Assembly: GCA_032718475.1 (NCBI GenBank)
Contig: JAUCBJ010001846.1
Location: 1 to 64,000, forward strand
DNA from: Nemertoderma westbladi
Lineage: Eukaryota; Xenacoelomorpha; Nemertodermatida; Nemertodermatidae
Direction of reading: 5' to 3'
DNA length: 64,000 nt
In this document: positions 45,076 to 54,318 of the stretch, in pieces
How positions within the stretch are numbered: the first letter of the stretch is position 1
How the letters are laid out: every line of letters begins with the position of its first letter
Notes under the pieces: generated by a model
Told to the model about the DNA's origin: nothing
What the model saw: only the letters and a program-made list of their open reading frames with translations
Database searches by the model: none
Program-made: the position numbers and the translations under genes

Positions 45076-47834
45076 CCAATCGCCTGCAAACGCTTTTGTT
45101 GCTCAACAAGAACACTTAGTTCATGTTGCACATTTTTATACAACGTATTTTCACGCTCAATCACAGTTTGAGCGGCGCGTTGTTTGAACTGATCATTATT
45201 GATTTTTTTAGCCTGACCCACCAAGTATTTTTCCTTTTGGTTGATCAACTGCTCTATCTTTAACAAACGTTTGCTCACATCCACCCCCGCTTCTAGCAAA
45301 ACAAAACCAAAACTTGCCGCTACCCACACGCCAGTTGATCGGTCTGTTTGAATGCGCTCAATTTTCGCCAAGCGTTTGATCGCCAATTGGGCATGATCGT
45401 CCAAATTGTTATCATTAAGGCACACCGCTTTCAACGGCTGGTGGGGCAAAATACCTAAATCTGTTCGAAACTGACGGGTCGTTTTCACAACACTTTGAAC
45501 CGTTTTAATTTGTCTAGCACCAATTTCTGACAACACCCATTTTTGATTCAGTTGAGGATAATCACAATGCACCAAGAAATCGTCATGCTGTTTTGAAAAT
45601 GGTTTAAGCGATTGCCAAATAGACTCGGTTAAAAAGGGGGTGACAGGGTGCATGAGTCGCAAAATGGTTTCAAGCACCTCCAATAAAACACGATGACTGT
45701 TGGCTATTTTCTCTACCTGCTGTTGAGCCCCAATCTTAAAGGCCTCTAAGTACCAATCGCAAAACTCATGCCAGATAAAATCGTACAAAAGAGCTGCCAA
45801 CTGATCAAAACGATAAACCGCTAAATAGTGGTGCGACCTTTCTATCACCTCATTTAAACGAGCGAGTACCCATTGATCAAATACCCCAAGTGTTTCAAAT
45901 TCAATAGAAGGTGAAATAACTTGCCCTTCAAACTGCAAATGGCAAAACCGCGCGGCATTCCAAATTTTGTTACAAAAATTACGATACCCCCGTATTTCAT
46001 TCACATTAAAACTAATATCTCGCCCACCCCCTGCCTCGGCCATTAAGCTAAAACGCAAGGCATCCGCCCCAAACCCTTCAATTCCCTTTGGGTAGTCCGT
46101 TTTAGTTGTTTTTTCAATGGTTTTTTTTAGATGAGGTTGCATCAAACCCTGGGTACGTTTTTGCACTAAACTATCCAAATCAATGCCATCAATCAAATCA
46201 ATCGGGTCAATCACGTTACCCTTACTTTTGGACATTTTCTGCCCACGGTGATCACGAATAAGCCCGGTGATATACACCTGTTTAAAAGGAACATCTTGAC
46301 AAAAATACACCCCCATCATTACCATGCGTGCCACCCAAAAAAAGATAATATCAAAGCCTGTCACCAACACGCTTGTGGGGTAAAAGGTTTGAAGCGCTTG
46401 TGTATTTTTTGGCCAACCAAGCGTTGAAAAAGGCCAAAGGGCAGATGAAAACCAAGTATCTAGCACATCCTCATCTTGTTTAAGGGAAACATGCTTGGTG
46501 GTTTGATGATGTTGTTGCGCTTGTATTTGAGCACTTTTTTCATCAGCTGCTACAAACACATTGCCTGTTTCGTCATACCAAGCAGGCACCCGATGCCCCC
46601 ACCAAATTTGGCGACTAATGCACCAATCATCAATCGATTCCATCCACTGAAAATAGGTTTTTTCCCACTGGGTGGGGATAAACTCAATTTGTTTATTTTT
46701 AACCACCTTAATGGCTTTTTCAGCCAACGGTTTTGTTCGCACAAACCATTGATCGGTTAGCATGGGCTCAATCACGGTGTTGCTTCTATCCCCATAAGGG
46801 CGTTTGAGTGTGTGGGGCAATACCTCACCTAATAAATTTTGTTTGTCTAAATCCGCCACAATTTTTTCACGTGCCGCCAGGCGGTCTTGCCCTCGGTAGG
46901 TGGCAGACATACGCTCATTAAAAGTGCCATCAAGGCTTAAAATATTAACTGGCTCAAAGCCATGGCGTTTGCCGACTTGATGGTCGTTAAAATCATGCGC
47001 GGGGGTGATTTTAAGGCAGCCCGTTCCAAAACTTGGATCAACATAATCATCGGCCACAACAGGGATTAGCCGATCCGTTAGGGGCAGTTTTACAAATTGC
47101 CCAACAAGGGATGAAAAACGCACATCTTCTGGGTGCACTGCAACAGCTACATCCCCAAATAAGGTTTCAGGCCGCGTGGTGGCCACCACTAAATAATCGC
47201 CCACACTTGGGTGGGGTGTTTGAAGGCGATAATGAATATGATAAAGTTTGCCTTGCTCCTCTTTATTAACCACTTCTAAATCAGAGATAGCGCTTTGAAA
47301 TTTAATATCCCAATTAACCAGTCGTTTTCCGCGATAAATTAAGCCATCTTCATATAATTTTAAAAAAGCGGTTTGGGTGGCATTCGATAACCCCTCATCC
47401 ATGGTAAAGCGCTCTTGTTTCCAAGCAAGGCTGTTACCAAGGCACCTCATTTGTTGGGTGATGTGCCCGCCGGATTGCACCTTCCACTGCCATACTTTTT
47501 CAACAAAATGTTTGCGCCCTATGTCATGGCGATTTTGGCCTTGTGCTTCTAATTGCCGTTCCACCACCATTTGTGTGGCAATGCCCGCGTGGTCAGTCCC
47601 CGGTTGCCACAACACCTTGCGGCCACACATTTTGTGGTAGCGCGTCAGCACATCCATTAAGGTGTGTTGAAAAGCATGCCCCATGTGTAGGCTGCCGGTA
47701 ATGTTCGGCGGTGGCAACATAATGCAATAGGGAGCTTTTGAATCATCGGATGAATCCAACTCAAAACAGCCTGCTTGCTCCCACAACGAATAGTAGGTTT
47801 GTTCAATTTGTTGGGGGTTATAAACTTTATCCAT
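45072..47834 (-). CDS. valS: Valyl-tRNA synthetase
   Basis: 920 residues. Class I synthetase charging tRNA-Val. HIGH-type motif PPPNITGSLHMGHAF near residue 40, an editing domain (TTRPETLFGDVAVAVHP), the KMSKSKGNV signature and a C-terminal coiled-coil arm (about 850-920). Full length and intact. First gene of a two-gene operon with the SH3-domain protein. Confidence 0.98.
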   Translation of the reverse strand: MDKVYNPQQIEQTYYSLWEQAGCFELDSSDDSKAPYCIMLPPPNITGSLHMGHAFQHTLMDVLTRYHKMCGRKVLWQPGTDHAGIATQMVVERQLEAQGQNRHDIGRKHFVEKVWQWKVQSGGHITQQMRCLGNSLAWKQERFTMDEGLSNATQTAFLKLYEDGLIYRGKRLVNWDIKFQSAISDLEVVNKEEQGKLYHIHYRLQTPHPSVGDYLVVATTRPETLFGDVAVAVHPEDVRFSSLVGQFVKLPLTDRLIPVVADDYVDPSFGTGCLKITPAHDFNDHQVGKRHGFEPVNILSLDGTFNERMSATYRGQDRLAAREKIVADLDKQNLLGEVLPHTLKRPYGDRSNTVIEPMLTDQWFVRTKPLAEKAIKVVKNKQIEFIPTQWEKTYFQWMESIDDWCISRQIWWGHRVPAWYDETGNVFVAADEKSAQIQAQQHHQTTKHVSLKQDEDVLDTWFSSALWPFSTLGWPKNTQALQTFYPTSVLVTGFDIIFFWVARMVMMGVYFCQDVPFKQVYITGLIRDHRGQKMSKSKGNVIDPIDLIDGIDLDSLVQKRTQGLMQPHLKKTIEKTTKTDYPKGIEGFGADALRFSLMAEAGGGRDISFNVNEIRGYRNFCNKIWNAARFCHLQFEGQVISPSIEFETLGVFDQWVLARLNEVIERSHHYLAVYRFDQLAALLYDFIWHEFCDWYLEAFKIGAQQQVEKIANSHRVLLEVLETILRLMHPVTPFLTESIWQSLKPFSKQHDDFLVHCDYPQLNQKWVLSEIGARQIKTVQSVVKTTRQFRTDLGILPHQPLKAVCLNDNNLDDHAQLAIKRLAKIERIQTDRSTGVWVAASFGFVLLEAGVDVSKRLLKIEQLINQKEKYLVGQAKKINNDQFKQRAAQTVIERENTLYKNVQHELSVLVEQQKRLQAIG

Positions 47835-48042
47835 GGCATATTTAGGTGGGTGTTAACTCTTAAATACTAACAAAAAGTGTTGTGTGGATGGGTATTATTT
47901 GTAGCGTGATTAGATAGCGATTGAATATTTAAGTGAGAGATATCATCCAAACAATACTCAATTACAATTGATTATGATGTAGGTATTTTGGATGTATTAA
48001 AAAAATTTAAATTCATTACAATGACATAGCCAAAGGAGAAAA

Positions 48043-49139
48043 ATGACAAAAAAATTTAATCAAAAACAAAGTGATCTAACTGAAAAGAAAATTTTGTTTT
48101 ATGAAACCTATATCACAGGGTACTTGGCTAAGGTTTTAATGGGCTTTGGTCAATGTATAATTGCTGATTTGTTTTGCGGGTCTGGTAAAAATGGTGATCA
48201 AGATGGCAGCGCTTTGGTTTTGATTAAAAAAATACAATATCTTTTAACAACGAAACAATCCTGAACAAACGCCCTACAATAACAATCATTTTTAATGATG
48301 TAGAGCAATCCAATACTGATACGCTGAAGCAAAAAATCAGTGAAATCAACTTCAGCAATTTAATGACTGTTGAAATACATAATAAAAAGTTTGAAGAACT
48401 TCTGCCATTATTGCTTCAAATAAAAAAGCCTGCTTTTTTCTTTTTGGATCCATTTACTTATTCAATTATTAATATGGAACACTTAAAGCAGTTGATGAAT
48501 CTTGATCAATCTGAAGTATTTTTATTTATCCCCATATTTCATAGTTATCGATTCGCCAAGAAAAATTACCAAAAACATCACAAAACTAGGCAATTTATTG
48601 AAACTTTTACATCAAAAGGGATGGGTAATTACCAAGACATTACTGAATTTTTGAAATCTGTTCGGGATCAACTAAAATCAGCACTTAAATTGCAGTACGT
48701 TCGCCCCGTTTTGCTAGATGATGGAAGGTGCAAAAATGCCATTGCACTTTTAACAAAACATCAAAAAGGCATGCTACTGATGAATAAAATTGTGCTTAAA
48801 AATACACAAGATGGTATTACATGTAATATTGGTAATGAAGATCAGTTAAGTCTTTTTTCTATTAACGTAACGCCTGAATTTCAAGAATTTGAAAATAACT
48901 TAAAGGGTTTTTTACAAAAAAAATCTAACATAACCACCAATCGCACAATCGTTCATTGGACAATTGAACAAGGATTTTTACCTAAACATGCTCAAACAGC
49001 ATTAAAAAAATTAACTAAATCCATCACCGTCAAAGAATTAAACGGTGATACCATCACCAATACACCAACAAAATGGAATATTGCCGAAGCAATTAAGAAA
49101 ATAACCAACTTTACCTATGGCGACAACCACACAAATTGA
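48043..49139 (+). pseudogene. tcmP: Three-Cys-motif partner protein TcmP, frameshifted
   Basis: The N-terminal frame (48043-48264) begins with a good RBS (AAAGGAG) and has IADLFCGSGKNGDQDGSALV, a methyltransferase-like nucleotide-binding loop. A single shift near 48235-48250 moves to another frame, which reads NNETILNKRPTITIIFNDVEQ and continues through FFFLDPFTY to 49139. Together they span about 365 residues, the TcmP size. The 3' end overlaps the three-Cys gene by 23 bases. TcmP proteins are named for this partnership and their function is not established. The gene is either broken or carries a sequencing indel. Confidence 0.75.
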
Positions 49140-49851
49140 ATGGACGCAGCACACTTGGAACCCCACAACAGGCTGCACCAAAGTATCCGCAGGGTGTAAA
49201 AACTGTTACGCTGAGACAATGGCAAAACGCCTAAAGGCCATGGGGGCAAACGGCTACCAAAATGGTTTTGAGTTAAGCCTCCTACCCGAACGCCTCACCC
49301 AACCCATCAAGCGAAAAAAACCTACCACCTACTTCGTAAATTCCATGAGCGATCTGTTTCACGAAAATATCCCATTTCATTTCCTAGATCAAGTTTTTCA
49401 AACCATTTCGCTTACCCCACAACACCAGTATCAGATACTAACCAAAAGAGAACATCAACTTAAAACCTACTTTGACACAAGAGCGTGCCCAAAAAACGTA
49501 TGGCTGGGCGTCTCTGTCGAAAACATCAAAGACGGGCTTCCTAGAATTGATGCATTAAGAAGCATTGATGCTCACATCCGCTTCTTATCCATTGAGCCAC
49601 TTTTAGAAGACTTAGGTCAAATTGACCTAACCAACATACACTGGGCGATTGTGGGGGGCGAGAGCGGCAAGAAAGCGCGACCTATGAAACAGGCTTGGGC
49701 GAAGAACATCAAACGTCAGTGCCATGAGAAAAATGTTGCATTTTTCTTCAAGCAATGGGGCAGTTGGGGTGCGGATGGCGTCAAACGCACCAAGCATAAG
49801 AATGGTAGAAGATTTTTAGGAAAAACATGGGATGAATTTCCTGTTTTTTGA
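49117..49851 (+). CDS. Three-Cys-motif protein, phage Gp37/Gp68 family (DUF5131)
   Basis: 244 residues. The N-terminus has WNPTTGCTKVSAGCKNCYAE, the three-cysteine motif that could bind an Fe-S cluster in radical-SAM style. Then come VNSMSDLFHENIP, LTKREHQL, WLGVSVEN, the RFLSIEPLLEDLG strand and VGGESGKKARPM, all typical of the Gp37/Gp68 family seen in phages and mobile islands. Full length and intact. The start lies inside the tcmP 3' end. The biochemical role is unknown. Confidence 0.9.
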   Translation: MATTTQIEWTQHTWNPTTGCTKVSAGCKNCYAETMAKRLKAMGANGYQNGFELSLLPERLTQPIKRKKPTTYFVNSMSDLFHENIPFHFLDQVFQTISLTPQHQYQILTKREHQLKTYFDTRACPKNVWLGVSVENIKDGLPRIDALRSIDAHIRFLSIEPLLEDLGQIDLTNIHWAIVGGESGKKARPMKQAWAKNIKRQCHEKNVAFFFKQWGSWGADGVKRTKHKNGRRFLGKTWDEFPVF

Positions 49852-49977
49852 GGGGTATTGAACATAACCAAAGCACACAAAAGGTTTATCCACCCTATCT
49901 TTCCAACTCACGATAAAAATCTCATGCCAACAAATAGATCACGGTCTTCACTAGATAAAAGACTGAAAAACAATTGA

Positions 49978-49983
49978 TATAAT
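49978..49983 (+). promoter_or_regulatory. Putative -10 element of folA
   Basis: TATAAT, 28 bases before the folA ATG. No good -35 lies at the proper distance, so confidence is low to moderate. Confidence 0.4.
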
Positions 49984-50010
49984 AGGCCTACTCAATCTTG
50001 GTAAAGATAT

Positions 50011-50490
50011 ATGCACTCCATCATCGCGGCTTTTAGCCAAAATTACGTCATGGGAAAGGCAGGCAAAATGCCTTGGCACCTGCCCACAGACTTAAAACGC
50101 TTTAAGGCTATCACTTGGGGCAAGCCCATTGTGATGGGCCGAAAAACCTTTGAGTCGATTGGCAAACCCCTACCCAATCGTCAAAATGTGGTGGTGACAC
50201 GAAACAGCCACTTTAAAGCCACAGGCGTTGTGGTGTACAACAGTATTGATGATGCCCTAAACGCCTACGCTCACCACCCAGAAACCGTCATTATTGGCGG
50301 CGGGCAATTGTATGAACAAATGATGAACCGATGCCACAAACTCTACATCAGTGTGATTCAACAAAAAATGAGTGGGGACACCTACTTTCCCCCCCTTGAT
50401 TATTCAAAATGGGCTGTGCTTGAAAAAGCCCTTATTTTGAGCGACCATCTGCCCTACACCACACTGACCTTGGTTCGCAAAAACCCTTGA
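50011..50490 (+). CDS. folA: Dihydrofolate reductase
   Basis: NADPH-dependent reduction of dihydrofolate to tetrahydrofolate. 159 residues. Motifs: IIAAFSQNYVMGKAGKMPWHLPTDLKRFK with the catalytic Asp, VMGRKTFESIGKPLPNRQNVVVTRN and VIIGGGQLYEQ. Normal length. The stop overlaps the crcB start region by four bases. Confidence 0.96.
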   Translation: MHSIIAAFSQNYVMGKAGKMPWHLPTDLKRFKAITWGKPIVMGRKTFESIGKPLPNRQNVVVTRNSHFKATGVVVYNSIDDALNAYAHHPETVIIGGGQLYEQMMNRCHKLYISVIQQKMSGDTYFPPLDYSKWAVLEKALILSDHLPYTTLTLVRKNP

Positions 50491-50861
50491 TGATGAATAT
50501 ATTGCTTATTTTTTTAGGCGGTGGGGTGGGGGCATTAATACGCTGGGTGATCACCTATTTTTTCAACGAACAATCTATGTTGTGGCCGTGGGGCATACTG
50601 GTCGTGAATGTGTTGGGGGCGTTTATTTTAGGGCTTGTTTATCATAAGTTCACCCCCAATGGGTTACTACATAATTTAATCATCATTGGGTTTTTAGGAA
50701 GCCTGACCACTTTTTCAACCTTTGCACTCGATATGTGGCTGTTGATCGAGAAAGGCCAATATTTTCAAGCTATTTTATTTATGGTTTTTAATGTGGTGCT
50801 CAGTGTGGTTTTGATCGCCCTGCTTAGTCAAATATGGCAAAATACCCCCATTCAATCATAA
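50487..50861 (+). CDS. crcB: Fluoride exporter CrcB/Fluc
   Basis: 124 residues and four helices. A dual-topology fluoride channel. Signature segments are GGGVGALIRW, WGILVVNVLGAFILGL and GFLGSLTTFSTFALD. The coding overlap with folA leaves no room for its own fluoride riboswitch, so expression follows folA. Confidence 0.94.
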   Translation: MMMNILLIFLGGGVGALIRWVITYFFNEQSMLWPWGILVVNVLGAFILGLVYHKFTPNGLLHNLIIIGFLGSLTTFSTFALDMWLLIEKGQYFQAILFMVFNVVLSVVLIALLSQIWQNTPIQS

Positions 50862-50871
50862 CCCAACACAA

Positions 50872-52167
50872 ATGTTAGATTTAAAACAACTACGCACCCA
50901 TCCCCAAAAAATTGCCCAACAACTAAGCCGACGTGGTTTTACTTTTGACGCACCCCATTGGGAAACCCTTGAATCAAGCCGAAAAACCTTGCAAACTGAG
51001 GTTGAAACCCTTCAAGCCAAACGCAACCAACAATCCCTTGCCGTTCGCCAAGCAAAAAGGGGGGGACAAGCGGCTGACACGCTTGTTGAACAAGCCAAAC
51101 AAATCAACATCCAACTGGCTGAAAAAGAGGCAGCCCTTCAAGCCCTTCAAAAACAAATTAACTTTTTTTTATTAAGCCTTCCCAACCTGCCAGACCCTCA
51201 ATGCCCCGAGGGCTTAACAGAAGCCGACAACCAAATAGGCGATGTTGTGGGTACCCCCAAAGATTTTGATTTCAAAATACTCGATCACATCGAGCTAGGT
51301 AAACGCCATGATGGCCTTGATTTAGCCGCCGCTTCAAGTATTAGTTCATCACGCTTTATGGTGCTCAAAGGTGCGTGGGCAAAACTGCACCGTGTGCTAG
51401 CTCAACTAATGCTTAATACCCATGTTGAGGCGGGGTATCAAGAAGTATATGTGCCGTATTTAGTGAACAAAAAAAGCCTAATTGGGACGGGTCAGCTACC
51501 TAAATTTGGCGATGACTTGTTTCATGTTAGAAAAGGGGGTGAACAAAACGAACATTACTGTTTAATCCCAACCGCTGAAGTGCCTGTGACTAATTTATTA
51601 CAAAACCAAATGATTGACCCCCAAAAAATGCCCTATCGATTCGTTTGCCATAGCCCGTGTTTTAGAAGCGAGGCAGGGGCGTACGGGAAAGACACCAAGG
51701 GTATTATTCGCCAACACCAGTTCGATAAAGTTGAACTAGTACATATTGCCCCTAAAACAGCGACACAGCAATCTCTTTCACAAATCATCAGCCAAGCCAT
51801 AAGTATTTTAAAAGCCCTTGAACTGCCTTATCGCACCAACCATGTATGTACGGGTGATCTAGGGTTTTCGGCCGAAAAAACCATTGATATTGAAGTATGG
51901 CTACCCAGCCAACAGCAGTACCGAGAAATATCTTCTTGCAGCTCATTTGGCGATTTCCAAGCCCGTCGGCTGAAAATGCGATTTAAAAACAAACAGACCA
52001 AACAGACCGAAATTCCCCACACCTTCAACGGTTCAGCTCTAGCCGTTGGCCGAACACTGGTGGCCTTGGTGGAAAACCACCAACAAGCCGATGGCAGTAT
52101 TTTGTTGCCCCCAGCATTACAGTCCATAATGGGTTACCAAACGCTAAGCCCCACTAACTCACCTTGA
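50872..52167 (+). CDS. serS: Seryl-tRNA synthetase
   Basis: Class II synthetase, 431 residues. The N-terminal long coiled-coil tRNA-binding arm (about 30-105) is followed by the catalytic domain with motif 2 (YRFVCHSPCFRSEAGAYGKDTKGIIRQHQFDKVEL) and motif 3 near NGSALAVGRTLVALVENHQ. Full length. Third gene of the folA-crcB-serS operon, ten bases after crcB. Confidence 0.97.
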   Translation: MLDLKQLRTHPQKIAQQLSRRGFTFDAPHWETLESSRKTLQTEVETLQAKRNQQSLAVRQAKRGGQAADTLVEQAKQINIQLAEKEAALQALQKQINFFLLSLPNLPDPQCPEGLTEADNQIGDVVGTPKDFDFKILDHIELGKRHDGLDLAAASSISSSRFMVLKGAWAKLHRVLAQLMLNTHVEAGYQEVYVPYLVNKKSLIGTGQLPKFGDDLFHVRKGGEQNEHYCLIPTAEVPVTNLLQNQMIDPQKMPYRFVCHSPCFRSEAGAYGKDTKGIIRQHQFDKVELVHIAPKTATQQSLSQIISQAISILKALELPYRTNHVCTGDLGFSAEKTIDIEVWLPSQQQYREISSCSSFGDFQARRLKMRFKNKQTKQTEIPHTFNGSALAVGRTLVALVENHQQADGSILLPPALQSIMGYQTLSPTNSP

Positions 52168-52207
52168 TGTGACGGCACCCAAGAGCCATTTATCAGTGTT
52201 CAAATGG

Positions 52208-52213
52208 TATAAT
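52208..52213 (+). promoter_or_regulatory. Putative -10 element ahead of the ANTAR regulator
   Basis: Perfect TATAAT, 32 bases before the regulator ATG. No consensus -35 lies 17 bases upstream (GCCATT), so the promoter may be activator-dependent. This marks a transcript start separate from serS. Confidence 0.45.
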
Positions 52214-52245
52214 TTTAGCAAGTTAAACCACTATCAATCCCCCAA

Positions 52246-52833
52246 ATGTGCATTAAAAGGCTTCGCATCATACTGCTCGATTCCAACCGTCAACGTTCAG
52301 CCATTTTACGACAAGCCCTGCACGATTCAGGCCATGAGGTGCTACTGAGAACCGATGATTTACAGGCACTAAAGTCAAGTAGCGAGATGAACCATGCCGA
52401 TATGATTATCGTGAGCACCGAAATCCCAACAGAACCCGTATTTGAACACCTTAAAACCATTAACGAAACCAAACCCAAACCCATTGTTTTTTTCACCCAA
52501 AAAAGCAGTTTTGAGATGGGCGAACAAGCCATCCAATCAGGTATTAGCGCCTACATTGTTGAAGGCTTAGCCGCTGAGCGGGTGCAGCCGATTATTGACA
52601 TTGCCATTGCACGCTTTAGAGAATTTATGGCCCTTAGAGACGAACTTGATTTTGTAAAAGATAAATTATCACAACGAAAATACATCGAAAAAGCCAAAGG
52701 TATTTTGTGTGAAAAACAAAACCTGACAGAAGAGCAGGCCTATAGTCGGTTGCGCTCAACGGCCATGAAAAACAACCTCACCATTGGTGAGGTTGCAAAA
52801 AATATATTGACTTTATCAGATATCATCCTCTAG
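52246..52833 (+). CDS. AmiR/NasT-type regulator with ANTAR RNA-binding domain
   Basis: 195 residues. The N-terminal receiver-like domain (about 5-120) begins RIILLDSNRQRS but has Ser-Thr (IIVSTEIP) where the phosphoacceptor Asp is expected, so it looks like a pseudo-receiver. The C-terminal ANTAR domain (about 135-190: YIEKAKGILCEKQNLTEEQAYSRLR) binds leader-RNA hairpins and prevents termination. It lies 121 bases ahead of urtA. NasT/AmiR proteins control nitrogen or amide operons this way, so control of urt-ure is likely. Confidence 0.88.
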   Translation: MCIKRLRIILLDSNRQRSAILRQALHDSGHEVLLRTDDLQALKSSSEMNHADMIIVSTEIPTEPVFEHLKTINETKPKPIVFFTQKSSFEMGEQAIQSGISAYIVEGLAAERVQPIIDIAIARFREFMALRDELDFVKDKLSQRKYIEKAKGILCEKQNLTEEQAYSRLRSTAMKNNLTIGEVAKNILTLSDIIL

Positions 52834-52954
52834 GATAAAAGATGTCGCCCACAGTGTCGTTGGCGATGACTGGCTTCAACTAAGTTGTCCCTTCCCAACG
52901 TCGAGGAAATCTAAACTTTTAAAACATTAATTTAATCTGAACAGGAGATTAAGG
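52834..52954 (+). promoter_or_regulatory. urtA leader, candidate ANTAR target
   Basis: 121 bases between the regulator stop and urtA. Short inverted segments (GTCGCC at about 52854 with GGCGAT at about 52863-52868, and CAAC...GTTG near 52879-52889) can form small hairpins before an AT-rich stretch. I cannot confirm the paired six-base loops of known ANTAR sites by eye. Position alone supports antitermination. A Shine-Dalgarno AGGAGA precedes urtA. Confidence 0.4.
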
Positions 52955-54265
52955 ATGCGTATATTTAGATTATCGGCTTTGGCCGTTTCATTATTTTTTT
53001 CCGCTACTATTTTATCCGCCAGTTACGATTTTGGCATAGGTAGCAGCAGTTCAAACCAAACCCCCATTAAAGTGGGCGTGCTTCACTCTTTGTCAGGTTC
53101 GATGGCCATTAGTGAAACTACACTAAAAGATACCGTGCTCATGCTCATTGAAGACCAAAACAAAAAAGGCGGTGTTTTGGGCAGAAAACTAGAACCCGTG
53201 GTGGTTGACCCCGCCTCTAACTGGCCACTATTTGCTGAAAAAGCAAGAGAATTACTTGAAAAAGAAAACGTATCGGTTATTTTTGGTAGCTGGACATCAG
53301 TTTCTAGAAAATCAGTCCTCCCCGTTATTGAAGAGCTAAACGGTTTGATGTTCTACCCCGTACAATACGAAGGGGAAGAATCCTCTCGAAACATCTTCTA
53401 CACAGGGGCTTCCCCCAACCAACAAGCCATTCCCGCGGTGGATTACTTAATCAATGAACTAGGCGTTGAGCGCTTTGCACTGCTTGGAACCGATTATGTT
53501 TACCCTAGAACCACCAACAAAATTTTAGCCGCTTATTTAAAATCTAAAGGGATACCTAAAAGAGATATCATGATCAACTACACCCCTTTTGGCCATTCTG
53601 ATTGGCAAAATATTGTCTCAGATGTTAAGCGTTTTGGCTCACAAGGCAAAAAAACAGCCGTGGTTTCAACTATCAATGGCGATGCCAATGTGCCTTTTTA
53701 CAAAGAGCTCAGTAACCAAAATGTAAAATCATGGGATATTCCCGTGGTCGCTTTTTCAGTGGGTGAAGAAGAACTCTCTGGCATTGATACAGGCCCTTTG
53801 GTTGGTCATTTAGCGGCATGGAATTATTTCCAAAGTGTTGAAAGCCCTGAAAATACCGCATTTATTAAACAGTGGAAAAAATATGCAGGGTCTAAAAGAA
53901 CCACCAATGATCCGATGGAAGCCACCTACATTGGTTTTCAACTATGGGTAAAAGCGGTTGAAAAGGCTCAAACGACCGATACCGATGCCATTGTTGATCA
54001 CATCATCGGCTTGGCTGTCCCCAACCTAACAGGTGGGTATGCGGTGATAAACCCCAACCATCATTTAAGCAAACCCGTTCTCATTGGTGAAATACAAGAT
54101 GACGGGCAATTTGATGTGGTATGGCAAACCACAGGTGAAGTATTGGGAGATGCATGGTCTGACTACTTACCTGGCAGCCGAGATGTCATCTCTGATTGGC
54201 GCGCGCCTTTAAGTTGCGGTAATTACAACGTGAAAAAAGCACGCTGTTATAGCCAAAACTATTAA
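52955..54265 (+). CDS. urtA: Urea ABC transporter substrate-binding protein
   Basis: 436 residues with a signal peptide (LSALAVSLFFSATILSASY). Periplasmic type 1 binding protein for urea or short-chain amides: IKVGVLHSLSGSMAISET, FGSWTSVSRKSVLPVIEELNG, MFYPVQYEGEESSRN and DPMEATYIGFQLW are typical of UrtA/FmdD. A terminator-like hairpin follows, which would make this gene the most abundant product of the operon, as expected for a binding protein. Confidence 0.96.
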   Translation: MRIFRLSALAVSLFFSATILSASYDFGIGSSSSNQTPIKVGVLHSLSGSMAISETTLKDTVLMLIEDQNKKGGVLGRKLEPVVVDPASNWPLFAEKARELLEKENVSVIFGSWTSVSRKSVLPVIEELNGLMFYPVQYEGEESSRNIFYTGASPNQQAIPAVDYLINELGVERFALLGTDYVYPRTTNKILAAYLKSKGIPKRDIMINYTPFGHSDWQNIVSDVKRFGSQGKKTAVVSTINGDANVPFYKELSNQNVKSWDIPVVAFSVGEEELSGIDTGPLVGHLAAWNYFQSVESPENTAFIKQWKKYAGSKRTTNDPMEATYIGFQLWVKAVEKAQTTDTDAIVDHIIGLAVPNLTGGYAVINPNHHLSKPVLIGEIQDDGQFDVVWQTTGEVLGDAWSDYLPGSRDVISDWRAPLSCGNYNVKKARCYSQNY

Positions 54266-54277
54266 ATTTGATCAATG

Positions 54278-54314
54278 CAACTACAAGTCTTTATAACTTG
54301 TAGTTGTACTTTTT
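54278..54314 (+). terminator. Intercistronic hairpin with T-run between urtA and urtB
   Basis: CAACTACAAGT (54278-54288) and ACTTGTAGTTG (54296-54306) form a perfect 11-base stem with a 7-base loop, followed by TACTTTTTG. It ends just before the urtB ATG at 54319, so it is a partial terminator or processing site within the operon. Confidence 0.75.
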
Positions 54315-54318
54315 GTTT

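Noticed and set aside
50487-50520. Fluoride riboswitch ahead of crcB
   Set aside because: crcB overlaps the folA stop, so there is no untranslated leader.
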